Shown here: piece by piece, positions 1 through 9,043 of the stretch
How positions within the stretch are numbered: position 1 is the first letter of the stretch
Layout: each line of letters opens with the position of its first letter
Origin: Marivita hallyeonensis
GTDB lineage: Bacteria; Pseudomonadota; Alphaproteobacteria; Rhodobacterales; Rhodobacteraceae
DNA length: 64,000 nucleotides
Assembly (NCBI RefSeq): GCF_900129875.1
Contig: NZ_FQXC01000001.1
Location: 496,001-560,000, forward strand
Direction: 5' to 3'
Position numbers and translations under genes: made by a program
The notes under the pieces: generated by a model
The model's database searches: none
Seen by the model: the letters and a program-made list of their open reading frames with translations, nothing else
Told to the model about the DNA's origin: nothing

Positions 1-1
1 A

Positions 2-73
2 ACGTGCGAATTCTTCGAAGAACGTCAGGCCTGTCGAGAGTATCTGGCACGGGCCAAGGCGCGTCCAGCTTAA
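2..73 (+). CDS. C-terminal end of an unidentified protein (cut by window start)
   Basis: An open frame runs in from the left edge and stops at TAA 71-73, giving a 23-residue tail rich in Glu, Arg and Ala (it ends LARAKARPA). The composition fits a helical C-terminus. Too little is present to name a family. Confidence 0.4.
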   Translation, partial: TCEFFEERQACREYLARAKARPA

Positions 74-211
74 AAAAGGCATATGCCGAACTGATCGCGC
101 ATTTTGAGGCGGCGGACAAATAGCGCGCCAAGCAGGTCTTGGCGTCTCGTGACCGACGTCACCTGCGTTTGTAGTGCTGAGACACTTGCGCATCCATACA
201 TTTGCGATCGC

Positions 212-281
212 GCGAATGGCCGCAATGCGGGCTGCAAGCGCAGCAATTGGGATATATGGCGAGTTACCGCTATGGGCCGTC
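212..281 (+). repeat. Dispersed oriented repeat, copy R1
   Basis: It has the palindromic core GCTGCAAGCGCAGC at 231-244 and the terminal GGGCCGT at 274-280. GGGCCGT also pairs with ACGGCCC at 289-295 to form a hairpin. The copy lies 21 nt past the stop of the int1 gene. See the finding on the twelve-copy repeat family. Confidence 0.75.
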
Positions 282-301
282 CTCTCGAACGGCCCTTCAG
301 T

Positions 302-934
302 CTAGATTTCAATAGCTTCCGCAATCGCCAAGGCATCCTCAAGTTCGACGCCCAAGTACCGGACTGTGCTGTCCATCTTGGTGTGTCCAAGGAGAAGCTG
401 AACGGCACGAAGATTGCCCGTCTTCTTGTAAATCTGCGTCACCTTCGTCCGCCTCATCGAATGCGTGCCATATGCGCTGGCTTCTAGGCCAATTGATGTG
501 ACCCAGTCCCGGACAATGCGGGCATATTGGCGGGTGGAAATGTGAAGGCGTTCGTGAAACCGGCCTGGCCAAAGATACTCGGACCCGACCATGAGCTCGT
601 CTTCCATCCACTTTTCGACCGAAGCGCGCGTACCTTCTGATATCTCAAATCGAACGGGCTTCTGTGTTTTGCTTTGAAGCACCGATGCCCGTTCTTTGAT
701 CTGACCAGACGCCATGACATCGACAACTTTCATCCTCACTAGGTCACATCCACGCAGTTTGCTGTCGATCGCCATGTTGAACAACGCGAGGTCTCGATGG
801 TTCTCCGCAAGTTCAAGTCTGACGCGGATCGCCCAGACGTGTTTTGGTTTCAGTGGTCGTTTCTGGCCAACGATACGTCCCTTGTTCCATGCGGGTCTTA
901 GCGCGCGAATGGCTGGTAGGTTTGGTGTTTCCAT
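302..934 (-). CDS. Small tyrosine recombinase (phage-integrase family), copy int1
   Basis: A 210-aa tyrosine recombinase that would cut and rejoin DNA through a 3'-phosphotyrosine. It consists of little more than the catalytic domain; the usual N-terminal core-binding domain is almost absent. Visible catalytic elements are the Arg of SKLRGCDLV, the Lys of QSKTQKP, the HSMRR box (HxxR), the LLLGHTKM histidine and the Tyr of VRYLGV. The start at 934 is chosen because GGAGG sits 7 nt upstream; an upstream in-frame start at 973 has no comparable site. The protein is about 99% identical to int2 at 20.8 kb and clearly related to the pseudogene at 3.6 kb. Oriented repeat R1 lies just past its stop. 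The target site is unknown. Confidence 0.85.
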   Translation of the reverse strand: METPNLPAIRALRPAWNKGRIVGQKRPLKPKHVWAIRVRLELAENHRDLALFNMAIDSKLRGCDLVRMKVVDVMASGQIKERASVLQSKTQKPVRFEISEGTRASVEKWMEDELMVGSEYLWPGRFHERLHISTRQYARIVRDWVTSIGLEASAYGTHSMRRTKVTQIYKKTGNLRAVQLLLGHTKMDSTVRYLGVELEDALAIAEAIEI

Positions 935-1244
935 GACTGATCCTCCGATCCGCCATGCCCTCCACAACGACAACCCGACGTTGACAAGACATCATATCAC
1001 AGGATTGCTGCGCTGCCTCTGAGGTCGGCTTCGAGCCCAAACCCGGTCATTGTGGTCTTATGCTGCGCGCGTGTGCAGCACAAAAAAACGCCGCATTTGC
1101 TCCGATGGTGGCGCTGCGTGGCGGCGAAGATACTGCCATTCGTTGGCAGTGCTGCGACTATTTTGAGGGGAACTCACAGGTCGCGGGACGAAGTGTGAAT
1201 TCGCTGCGAGTGCACCAATGTCGGCCTAAAGTCTTCTTCTAAGC
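935..1244. other. Intergenic region without recognisable genes
   Basis: About 310 bp between int1 and the GNAT gene. It must hold the int1 promoter. I see no conserved ORF, terminator or repeat core; the short frames here have no ribosome-binding site and no family resemblance. Confidence 0.5.
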
Positions 1245-1715
1245 TCAGGCCAGGGTGTACTTCTTACAGACCGCACCGGGTTTGCTTTGATAAGTATGAA
1301 AGCCAATCGCATCGTAGAAAGCGAGACCGGATTCATTGGCCGCTCCAATCGTGGCGTCTATTTCAGTCACGTTCGCTTCCCGCGCAGCATCCAGCGAAGA
1401 GGCAAATAATGCCTTGCCTACGCCACGACCTGCCGCTTTGGCGTTTACATAAGTTCCGATGATGCCCCATCCTTCAGGAAGACCATATGCGTTGACTTCT
1501 GTCGCCCGTTTCAATGACTGGAAACCGAGGATTTCACCATCGTCATCGACTGCAACTGAGCAACGCAAACGATCTGGGTGATTGACGTAATGTGTCGACA
1601 CGTGCGCAACGCTGCTGGGTCTCTCACTTTTCCAAACTGATAGAATGTCTCGCAAGATTTGGCTCATTGCAGCAGCGTCTTCTGCCAAAGCCTCTCTGAC
1701 CGTCACCTGCGTCAT
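1245..1715 (-). CDS. GNAT-family N-acetyltransferase
   Basis: A 156-aa single-domain acetyltransferase of the GNAT fold. The acetyl-CoA loop is visible as KAAGRGVGKALF (about residues 94-105, the R/QxxGxG/A motif), followed by the usual C-terminal AFYDAIGFH segment. The start at 1715 (MTQVTVREA) is preferred to the frame's upstream start at 1796, which would run back through the stop of the preceding gene. The ATG lies 5 nt after that stop, so the two are very likely one transcript. The acceptor substrate cannot be read from the sequence. Confidence 0.8.
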   Translation of the reverse strand: MTQVTVREALAEDAAAMSQILRDILSVWKSERPSSVAHVSTHYVNHPDRLRCSVAVDDDGEILGFQSLKRATEVNAYGLPEGWGIIGTYVNAKAAGRGVGKALFASSLDAAREANVTEIDATIGAANESGLAFYDAIGFHTYQSKPGAVCKKYTLA

Positions 1716-1720
1716 GCGGA

Positions 1721-2191
1721 TTATAAGCCGAAATTCAAGTAATCTGACACTTGGGCCAGACGGTTTTGCGACCGTCCGAGCATAGTTTCTGTCCATGCTG
1801 TGACCTCATCTCGAACGATATTCATTTCCCAGATGCAGCCCACAATCTCATCCACACCATCTTTGAAAACTGTGGGTTCGTCCCAATGCGCCTTTATCTG
1901 AAACGGCTGTGCTAACACGCTGCCCCACTGCCAATAGAAGACGGGGGAGACCACTGCGGTTTCGGCAAAGTGTATAATCTGAAATCCAATTCCATGGTTT
2001 CCCGCCGTATCGGTCAAGGAACCAGCTTTCGGGAGGCGTTTCAGTGTCTCGTCTGTTGCCGCTGCCGCCACTTCCGCGTCAAAAGCTCTGCCGTCTGCAA
2101 GGATCGCATATCGCTTCAATTGCCAGCCCTGCGTGTTCACAGACTCTATGCGCAAGACTTCACGCTCTTTGAACGGTTTGAGGTGTTCCAA
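1721..2191 (-). CDS. Conserved-looking hypothetical protein upstream of GNAT
   Basis: A 156-aa soluble protein of no family I recognise. It is mixed alpha/beta in composition, rich in Trp (ending YLNFGL after a WTETMLGRSQNRL segment), with no signal peptide or membrane span. Its stop is 5 nt before the ATG of the GNAT gene, so the two probably form a two-gene operon and it may be made with, or act on the same substrate as, the acetyltransferase. That link is inference from spacing only. Confidence 0.6.
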   Translation of the reverse strand: MEHLKPFKEREVLRIESVNTQGWQLKRYAILADGRAFDAEVAAAATDETLKRLPKAGSLTDTAGNHGIGFQIIHFAETAVVSPVFYWQWGSVLAQPFQIKAHWDEPTVFKDGVDEIVGCIWEMNIVRDEVTAWTETMLGRSQNRLAQVSDYLNFGL

Positions 2192-2304
2192 GTTTGGTCT
2201 CCAAGGCTTCAGCGTCCACCCTACTGATGTGTGTGAGATTCAACAGGGTCAAAAAGTGTGGAAGCTGACATTTGCCGCAGAACAGTCTCTCGGGAGGTTT
2301 GGGC

Positions 2305-3050
2305 TCACTTCGGACCTGTCAAGGTTTGGTGTCGCTCGAAAGTCGCGAACGCTTTTGATGCGAGGGCTTCACGATACTACTTCGAATGTCGATAACAGCT
2401 TGCTCAACATTTCAGAGAGGAGAACTTTAGTGACGGTCAATTGTCTGATGCTCGACGTTGATGGCGTACTAGTGGATGGCCGTCCAAAGGATGGATTGCG
2501 TTGGGACCATGATCTGCAGAAGCACATGAAAATACCGACTGATGTTCTCGTCGAAGAGTTCTTCGAAGCTGAGTGGAATGACATCGTCGTTGGCAAAAAG
2601 GCACTATTGCCGACGCTTGCGGGGGTCCTAAGGCGCATCGCGCCCACGGTCGAAGCTAATGATTTGGTAGCTTACTGGTTTAAAATGGACTCCAGAGTTG
2701 TCGAACCAGTTCTCTCCGACATTCGTGCTGCAAGGCGAGGTGGGATTTCTGTCTATTTGGCAACGAACCAAGAGCACATGCGCGCGGCCTATCTGATGGA
2801 GGTGATGCGACTGTCTGAAGACGTGGACGGGATCGTGTACTCGGCGCAAGCAAGAAGCAAGAAGCCTCAGCCTGAGTTTTTTCGTTTCGCGGAGAACGCA
2901 GTCGGCCGCCGACCGCATGAGTTGCTTTTGGTTGATGACACAATGCCAAACGTCAGTGCTGCGCAATCGGAGGGTTGGAACGCTGTCCACTGGGATCGAA
3001 CTGAAGAACTGCGCACCATATTGCAACGTCACATCAAGAACTAGGGCTCG
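2305..3050 (+). repeat. Duplicated segment carrying HAD copy 1 (pairs with 37277-38025)
   Basis: About 745 bp, including upstream sequence from GGGCTCACTT to just after the stop codon, recurs in inverted orientation at about 37277-38025. By eye the copies differ at a few per cent of positions. The sharp end just past the stop codon suggests a defined duplication unit. Confidence 0.7.
2430..3044 (+). CDS. HAD-like hydrolase (phosphatase), copy 1
   Basis: A 204-aa haloacid-dehalogenase-like hydrolase. Motif I is LDVDGVL (nucleophile D9, second Asp D11), motif II is LATNQ, motif III the Lys of SKKPQPEFF and motif IV LLVDDTMPNV, so the catalytic set is complete. It probably dephosphorylates a small metabolite. 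The GTG start at 2430 follows GAGAGGAG by about 6 nt; the frame extends further upstream but has no better site. A nearly identical copy lies inverted at 37283-37897, and the similarity starts about 125 bp upstream of the start codon and stops 5-7 bp after the stop codon. The natural substrate is unknown. Confidence 0.8.
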   Translation: MTVNCLMLDVDGVLVDGRPKDGLRWDHDLQKHMKIPTDVLVEEFFEAEWNDIVVGKKALLPTLAGVLRRIAPTVEANDLVAYWFKMDSRVVEPVLSDIRAARRGGISVYLATNQEHMRAAYLMEVMRLSEDVDGIVYSAQARSKKPQPEFFRFAENAVGRRPHELLLVDDTMPNVSAAQSEGWNAVHWDRTEELRTILQRHIKN

Positions 3051-3160
3051 AAGCCGACATTGGTTTCGCGCAACCAGTTCGCCATAATGTTCGGCGAGCG
3101 CTTCGACGCTTGAGCATCTGAAACCGCATGGGCCGGACCGGATACACAAAGTTCAGGACA

Positions 3161-3259
3161 CTCCCGACTGACAACGCCAGCATTGAAGCCTTCAGAGGCT
3201 ACAACAATGAAGTCCCGCACAGTGCAATCGGGAACAACGTCCCAGCCGCGCTTATGTAA
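3161..3259 (+). pseudogene. IS3-family transposase (OrfB) remnant
   Basis: A short open frame reads PTDNASIEAF directly joined to RGYNNEVPHSAIGN and ends VPAALM-stop. These are two hallmark pieces of the IS3 OrfB integrase core C-terminus (PTDNAFIEAFNGRF... and ...YNxVRPHSAIG). The stretch of about 25 residues that normally separates them is missing, so this is an internally deleted fossil. No terminal inverted repeats or OrfA are visible nearby. Confidence 0.7.
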
Positions 3260-3612
3260 TTGCGGGGCACGGCCAGCCAGTCTGTGTTATCATATAGTCG
3301 GGAAGCTTCCCCCAAGCAGGGGCAGTTTCGGTAGCACTTCAAAACTTGAACAGACCTAACGTACCAGCACGGATTCAAAAAGTGAGCATGTCTTAGGTTC
3401 GGTTCATCTTCGCCGGTTTTCGTAAAGGCCTCTGAAGCCGATACTCATTTTCGATGCAGCATCAGGCAAGGACGACTCAAAGCGGCCTTTTGCAATCCCA
3501 GCGATGGAACAGCTTGAGATCCTCCGACAGCGGTCATCCGTTCCGACCGTACACTTATTCCGTAAGCGCGGTGCTGATGTCTTGGGATGGAGGGAGGATT
3601 GGAGGGCAAATC
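3260..3612. other. Intergenic region without recognisable genes
   Basis: About 350 bp of low-complexity-free sequence between the IS3 remnant and the recombinase pseudogene. Its short open frames look like shadows and lack ribosome-binding sites. I see nothing else in it. Confidence 0.5.
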
Positions 3613-4246
3613 ATGCCAAGAGTGCAACCTCCCGCAGTCACACCGAAACGAAAAGCATGAAACAAGGGGAGGATCATCGGTCAAAAACGTCCGTTGCTGC
3701 CTAAACAGGTCTGGGCAATCCGCGCACGATTAGAGCTTGCGGGTGACCTACGCGACCTGGCTTTCTTCAACGTCGCAATTCATAGCAAACTGCGCGGCTG
3801 CGATCTGGTCAAACTTGCCGTGACGGATCTTGTGCAGAATGATCGTTTCCGAGAGCGTGTTTCGGTGATCCAGAGCAAGACCAAGCGACCAGTTCAATTC
3901 GAACTGACGGAAAACACGCGACAAACCGTGTTGGATTGGATCAAGTCGCCAGAGGTGTTTGCCTACAGGTTCATGTTCCCAAGTCGGTTTCATGACCGTC
4001 CGCACGTATCAACCCGACAGTATGGACGGCTTGTTCCGCGACTGGGTGACTTAGGTTGGCCTAAAATCGAGCGGCTACGGCACCCATTCGCTTCGCCGTA
4101 CGAAGGCAGCTGAGATTTACCGAAACACAAGTAACCTCCGCGCGGGGCAATTGTTGCTCGGTCACACCAAGGTCGACAGTACTGTACGCTATCTTGGTGT
4201 TGAAGTCGAAGACGCTCCGACAATTGCTGAACGGATCGACATCTGA
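3613..4246 (+). pseudogene. Decayed third copy of the small tyrosine recombinase
   Basis: ATG 3613 follows GGAGG at the same kind of spacing as int1. The frame hits a TGA where int1 and int2 have Trp (PAWNKG became A-stop-NKG). It then continues as GRIIGQKRPLLPKQVWAIR, SKLRGCDLV and STRQYGRLV, before losing frame in the region of the HxxR box near 4040-4115. The remainder, NLRAGQLLLGHTKVDSTVRYLGV, resumes in the next frame to TGA 4244-4246. One nonsense codon plus one frameshift make it inactive. It faces opposite to int1 and int2. Confidence 0.85.
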
Positions 4247-4901
4247 GTCATCTTGGCGAACGGTCCTGCGGTTCGCCATACCATAGCAGTTGTCCGTCAT
4301 TCGTGCGTCGTTGGATCATTCCGAGCCCATCCTGTGAATTACCGTTTTTCGCTGCGAGCGCATGCAGCAGGGATTTGCCGCTTACGCTCATCTTGTGATC
4401 TGGAATGCGGCGTAGAATTCGACCATTGGTGCCGGGCGTAGAGAGATCTCGTCAGGCAGTGCGCAAAACGCGGGTGAAGCATGGGCTACTTGCTGAACAA
4501 GTCCGATATTGGCGTGAACTTGCTGTGATCAAAGGCATTTCGGACGTGGATAATGCGCGTGCAGCGATTCAGCTTTATGACGGGTCTGAGGCCATCATCA
4601 CTGCTACAGTGGCTCAGACAGACGCGTTCCACGCGACGGCTTCGAATGACGCAACAGGAGACTTCCTAATGCCTATGGTCGGAGTAGTCCCTGACCCGTT
4701 TGCAGCCGAGGGAAACCCGGCACTGAGCACAGCAAAAAGCCGCGCCATCCCACCGCGGCCTTTTTGATCCGGAAGGTCAGCATACACCCCGGGACCAATT
4801 TCAGATCTTGTAAAATCAAATGATCGCTAAGTTACAGTCATTGCGTTGACACAATTAGCACCCAAAAAATGGCTTTGCACTGAACGTGTTAAGGGGGCCA
4901 C
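4247..4901. other. Gene-poor stretch before the DUF805 gene
   Basis: About 655 bp. A hairpin GGCGAAC-N9-GTTCGCC follows the recombinase pseudogene (about 4256-4278). A frame at 4405-4767 is open but has no ribosome-binding site or family resemblance; it may be eroded coding sequence. It ends in the terminator-like hairpin listed separately. Confidence 0.45.
4734..4765 (+). terminator. Candidate Rho-independent terminator
   Basis: AAAAAGCCGCG pairs with CGCGGCCTTTTT across an 8-9 nt loop with one bulged base. The flanking A and T runs would let it work in both directions. No intact gene clearly ends here, so it may belong to a lost upstream gene. Confidence 0.6.
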
Positions 4902-7229
4902 ATGGGCAAAGAATTCCAGACCTATCTGAAACAGCACGCCTTCGCGTTCAAGGGACGCGCATCTGCGGGGGAGTTTTGGCATTTTACCAGCCAGATCGCG
5001 GTTCACCTGATGATCGCTGTGGTCGTTCTGGCCGTTTGCGAAGCTTTCACCTCCAGCGCTGCGTCACGCCCGGACGGAATTCTCTGGTTCCGCATGTTGT
5101 TGATCGTCGGTGGCATCGTCGCCTTTCTGGCGCTCGCGCTGCCAGTCACCGCACTCGCAGTCAGGCGCATGCACGATCTGGACCGCTCGGGCTGGTGGCT
5201 TCTGCCGTTGGCCCTGAGCGGGCTCGTGTCGTCCATCGCGCTCTGGGCGCTTCTGGGGATCACGCTGCTTATACTTTTGAAAAAAGGTCAGGGGCATGCA
5301 AACAAGTTCGGTGACGTCTCGGCGTTCGACAAAGAAGACTATCTGACGTCCCTGCAACTGCTTTGGCGACGTCACAAGGTGGCACCGCCCGCAATGGTCG
5401 CCTGCCTTGCCGGTCTCAGCTACGTTGGGTTCTACAGCCCACATACGGACACCCAACCGAAATCGCTCGGCGATGGCCAGTCCGAGTACTACCTCATCGA
5501 TCGCCAAATGCCCGCGGATTGGGCCCTGATCTTGCCGGATGACAGGTTGGTTCGTCCCTCAAACGTCCGGTTTGATAATCTGCCATCTTTCGGAGGCCGC
5601 CAGCCCACAAAGTTCTCGAATGGGGAACTGGTGTTTGATCTGACCGAGCGCGATCTTGGTCTTTCGCTCAGCGGCGAAAAAACTGTTCGCATACACCTTG
5701 TAGGTGACCCGACGCCGCGGGCCGCTTGGCGCGGTGGGCAAACACATCGCAACTGCAAACGTGGAGAAGAGGTTGTTGAAAACCTCTACAGCATGCGGGA
5801 CACCACGCGTCTGGAGCTCGAAATAGAGTATGAAAGGCTCACTCGCGGAGAAACGTTCGAGGAGTTCTTTAAACGCCAGTCTCGCCTAGGCTGCATACCG
5901 GGAGACGGACCCATTCGTGCCAAGTACCAACTGATTGACGAACAGAACAGGCCGTTGGCCTATGGCAACTGCTTCACAGAGGAAAAGCTGTGCAAATTCG
6001 CGACATGGCTGCCATTCGAGCGCAAGGGCTGGCTGGCTGTGGCCGAAGAGGATTTCGACAAGATCGCCGAGATCCGCACCCGAGTGGTGCGCTACCTTTT
6101 GGACGCGACAAATGAGAACGCAAGCACAAACATCGTCATTCCTGACCTCGACGCGCTTGAACCCGCGCCGTTCGATCCAGAGATTTTCGTACCGGCGCCG
6201 TCCTTTACATCTGCTGTTCTCGATCCCGCAAGGATACCCGATCAAGGATACCTGCAAGCCGTGTTTGATCGCCAGACCCCTGAAACGGTCGCACATCAAC
6301 AGACCGTTCCCCAGATTTCGCTGAATTACAGCAGATCCGGCCCGAGCGGGATTCCGTCCAAACGGCTCGCAGCATATTGGGTTGGAAAGCGGACGTTTGC
6401 AGAACCGACGCGCCAGAAACTTGCACTTGATGTCGCCCACGCCATCGCCACCGTGCGCATCAACGGCAAAACCGTGTACGAGTTCGCACCCAGACCCATC
6501 ACCGGCCAGGACATCAAGACATCCCTGGAAAACCCGATGTTTGACAATAGGCATATCAGGGCCAGCGTTGTTTCAGGCGGACCACGACCCGAGAACCCGT
6601 TTGAATTTGAGTTTCCGGCAGGGGACAGCATTGTTGAAATTGAATACGTCAACGACTTCCACGTGGCCCAATTTGCCTTTGCCATCGGCGACATCATTGG
6701 GCCTCTTCCCCGTAGCGCGATGAAGGAGCAACTTGACCGTCTGGGCGTAACAAACGCCGAGGTCTTCTATTTCGGCGTCTACGCTTCTTCGCGTCCGGAT
6801 GCGCGTATCGACATCACGCTGCCCCCTTCTGACAGCCCTGCAATATTGATCCTGGACAGCTTTAGCTCGGTTGGTTGGACAGTGGACACAGCCCGGCCAA
6901 TCGCCGCCACGATTGTCAGCTCAAGCTCGGCAACGACAACCGTACGCAACGGCGACTGGGGCACCGTCCTGCATCTGAATCGCCCCATAGGGCTGCACGA
7001 CGAAACACAGGATTGCAAATGTAGCCGCGGTTCCGTCAGATGCGGTTCAAATCAAGATGTGATCGACGTGGCAGACGCAGTGCTTGGCGTGACTGGCCTG
7101 CCGCTGTCCGGCTATCATATGGAATACGACATAGGGCTTATGAAAGCGAAACCTTATAACGCAAGCGTCCGCGACCGCATTCAGCAATTGCGCAGAGAGT
7201 TTGACGCATTACATCAGACCTGCAGCTAG
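4902..7229 (+). CDS. DUF805 membrane domain fused to a large extracytoplasmic region
   Basis: A 775-aa protein. Residues 1-130 match DUF805: FKGRASAGEFWHF near the start, LAVRRMHDLDRSGWWLLPLAL in the middle, then LLKKGQGHANKFG. There are three predicted membrane segments at about 28-50, 62-85 and 93-120. A fourth hydrophobic segment (about 157-176, MVACLAGLSYVGFYS) leads into some 600 residues of soluble, beta-rich sequence with several Cys (C251, a CFTEEKLC pair and CKCSRGSVRC near the end) that I do not recognise and that is probably periplasmic. DUF805 proteins are usually only 100-160 aa, so this is an unusual fusion. The start follows AAGGGGG. Function unknown. Confidence 0.75.
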   Translation: MGKEFQTYLKQHAFAFKGRASAGEFWHFTSQIAVHLMIAVVVLAVCEAFTSSAASRPDGILWFRMLLIVGGIVAFLALALPVTALAVRRMHDLDRSGWWLLPLALSGLVSSIALWALLGITLLILLKKGQGHANKFGDVSAFDKEDYLTSLQLLWRRHKVAPPAMVACLAGLSYVGFYSPHTDTQPKSLGDGQSEYYLIDRQMPADWALILPDDRLVRPSNVRFDNLPSFGGRQPTKFSNGELVFDLTERDLGLSLSGEKTVRIHLVGDPTPRAAWRGGQTHRNCKRGEEVVENLYSMRDTTRLELEIEYERLTRGETFEEFFKRQSRLGCIPGDGPIRAKYQLIDEQNRPLAYGNCFTEEKLCKFATWLPFERKGWLAVAEEDFDKIAEIRTRVVRYLLDATNENASTNIVIPDLDALEPAPFDPEIFVPAPSFTSAVLDPARIPDQGYLQAVFDRQTPETVAHQQTVPQISLNYSRSGPSGIPSKRLAAYWVGKRTFAEPTRQKLALDVAHAIATVRINGKTVYEFAPRPITGQDIKTSLENPMFDNRHIRASVVSGGPRPENPFEFEFPAGDSIVEIEYVNDFHVAQFAFAIGDIIGPLPRSAMKEQLDRLGVTNAEVFYFGVYASSRPDARIDITLPPSDSPAILILDSFSSVGWTVDTARPIAATIVSSSSATTTVRNGDWGTVLHLNRPIGLHDETQDCKCSRGSVRCGSNQDVIDVADAVLGVTGLPLSGYHMEYDIGLMKAKPYNASVRDRIQQLRREFDALHQTCS

Positions 7230-7641
7230 CCTCTGGATCTGCGGTTAAACCTGCAAGCTTTGACCCGAGGCTTGAACGCGTAGGCCTATAAAAACTCCAC
7301 GGCCTGTGCTTCCAGCGCCTCTATTGGCACAGCCTTCAGTGTGGTGTCAGTTTTGCAGAAGTCGACGATTGCGAACGGCTGCAACGGTGACATGCGCCGC
7401 GCCGCAACACCAAACATGCCGCAGGCGCAAGCGGATGCTGCGTCAGCAAAGATGCGAAACTCAAAGTTGGAAATGTCCGGCTGAGCAGACCTTGGCTCCG
7501 CCAAAATGCTGCGCGATCGATCAATGTCCGCTTCGGGGAAGCTGCATCGCGGCGACGCGACACAAGGTCAATGGCCGGTAAGGGCCGTAAGTCATTTACG
7601 CTCAGCTCAAGTACACATTGGGGGATATTCTGACCATCAGG
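7230..7641. other. Convergent intergenic region carrying repeat R2
   Basis: About 410 bp between two converging genes. Apart from repeat R2 I see no supported feature. A 72-codon minus-strand frame at 7286-7504 has no ribosome-binding site or family resemblance. Confidence 0.5.
7524..7592 (+). repeat. Dispersed oriented repeat, copy R2
   Basis: The left half is of the GTCCGCTTCGGGGAAGCTGC type, followed by a degenerate GCGGC arm, with the terminal GGGCCGT at 7582-7588. It lies between converging genes. Confidence 0.7.
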
Positions 7642-8694
7642 TCAATCCTGTAAACTTGCCTTCAGATTGTAAGAAGCCGTAATGAAATCGTCGAACAGCG
7701 TCGGCAAAAGGTGTTCTTTGATCGCATTGTTCAGGGCGATGTCGGCGCGTGCCTCTTCTTGGCTTGATTGACCTACAGCCGCTTTCTCGAGTTCCAAGGC
7801 ATCCAACAAGGCAACAGGTGTGCCTGCGACGGCTTGCAGCAGGGCGCTGACGGTCAGATGCTCGACCTGGTTGTTGTTTTGGGGCGGGCCGACGAACCGT
7901 TCGTGGAAACCGCTGACGCCCCAGACTTCGCCAACCGACATCGGTTTTGCCGCGTCATACTGGTAAATCGTTTTCACGCTGAAGCGCCCGACATATCCGT
8001 GGTCGAATACCGGTCGGCCAAGCCCGGGGATGCGCCGCGTCGTGCCAGCGACAAGGGTTTGCCAAGACATCAACGTTGCGGCTTCGATGGAGCGCAGTTT
8101 GGGCCCGTGCTCTAGTCGGCGGTCTTCGGGCAAAGACAGGATATAGGCGTGCGACACATCCAGAATGTCGAATGCCGCATCAAGGGCTGTGTCGTCAGGA
8201 TTGCCACCTGCGCGGTATGCGTAGAACCGTGCATAGGCCTGTGACAGCACGTTGAGATACGGACGACCACGTTCATCAGCCAGATGCGCAACAATCGCGA
8301 GTGGCGTCCAACCATCTTTGGCAAGAGCAGGTGTTTCTACATCCCAGAAAGCGCTTGGGATGGCTCTGCCGTAGGCAGCGGACACGTTCGATAGCGTGGT
8401 CAGGTCCTCGGCATACTCCAAGAGTGACGCGGGACTGACCTGCGCGCGTTCTAGACGCGCCAGATGCGCGGCGACTCCGGTGTCACCCAATACTGGTTTT
8501 TCGTTTAGACCCGCAGCCAGGAGGGCGCGACGGACGTCTTCAGCCGTTGCAGTCACCTGAACCTGTGTTGCACGAGGCGGGAGGGTGCGCGGCGGATCGG
8601 TTGCCACGTCTATGATCTCGCGTTGTATCCAAAAGACCGCGACCGTGATCCCGGCAACGACACAAAGCGCGATTCCCAATATCCACTTCATCAC
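7642..8694 (-). CDS. Membrane-anchored hypothetical protein
   Basis: A 350-aa protein with an N-terminal hydrophobic segment (about residues 4-24, WILGIALCVVAGITVAVFWI) that should anchor it in the inner membrane with the rest in the periplasm. The remainder is largely helical, with a Trp/Tyr-rich centre (HAYILSLPEDRR, YVGRFSVKTIYQYD), and has no motif I recognise. It is the last gene of the minus-strand run that begins with the metalloprotease. The 43-nt gap to the next gene upstream suggests co-transcription and an envelope role. Confidence 0.65.
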   Translation of the reverse strand: MMKWILGIALCVVAGITVAVFWIQREIIDVATDPPRTLPPRATQVQVTATAEDVRRALLAAGLNEKPVLGDTGVAAHLARLERAQVSPASLLEYAEDLTTLSNVSAAYGRAIPSAFWDVETPALAKDGWTPLAIVAHLADERGRPYLNVLSQAYARFYAYRAGGNPDDTALDAAFDILDVSHAYILSLPEDRRLEHGPKLRSIEAATLMSWQTLVAGTTRRIPGLGRPVFDHGYVGRFSVKTIYQYDAAKPMSVGEVWGVSGFHERFVGPPQNNNQVEHLTVSALLQAVAGTPVALLDALELEKAAVGQSSQEEARADIALNNAIKEHLLPTLFDDFITASYNLKASLQD

Positions 8695-8737
8695 ATCTTC
8701 TCTGGGTCAGGGTCGATGCTAGTCAGACCCACCCTGG

Positions 8738-9037
8738 TCAGAACCTCTCATAACCGATCACTTCGTCTCCGCTGTATTCGCATTGGCCAGCGGCACGAAT
8801 GTCTGGATCAGTCCAGTCAACGACCCAGTAGATCTTTGTCAGGCCACCATTTGATGAGGCGGGCCAGACCGATAGCGCGGCATTTGGCAGCTCCGCGAAT
8901 TCCGGCACGTCCCAGAGGTAGTCGTGGCATGCTTTGAGGGCATCCGTCGTTTGCCGGTCAAACGCCAGAACAGCCGTTGTCATCGACAAAGCGACAATAC
9001 CAGCAATCGGAAATGTGCGGGTCAAGAGTGTCATCAT
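8738..9037 (-). CDS. Small exported protein
   Basis: 99 aa with a Sec-type signal peptide (TRTFPIAGIVALSMTTAVLA, probable cleavage before FDRQTT). The mature part has two Cys (KACHDYLWD and GQCEYSGD) that could form a disulfide. No family recognised. It sits 6 nt downstream of the lipoprotein gene, in the same operon as the metalloprotease. Confidence 0.65.
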   Translation of the reverse strand: MMTLLTRTFPIAGIVALSMTTAVLAFDRQTTDALKACHDYLWDVPEFAELPNAALSVWPASSNGGLTKIYWVVDWTDPDIRAAGQCEYSGDEVIGYERF

Positions 9038-9043
9038 TCGCTC

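Noticed and set aside
4405-4767. 120-codon plus-strand frame ending in a terminator-like hairpin
   Set aside because: No ribosome-binding site and no family resemblance, and the last codons are the hairpin itself. It could be eroded coding sequence, so I left it as part of the gene-poor region.
7286-7504. 72-codon minus-strand frame between converging genes
   Set aside because: No credible ribosome-binding site, and its start region abuts repeat R2.
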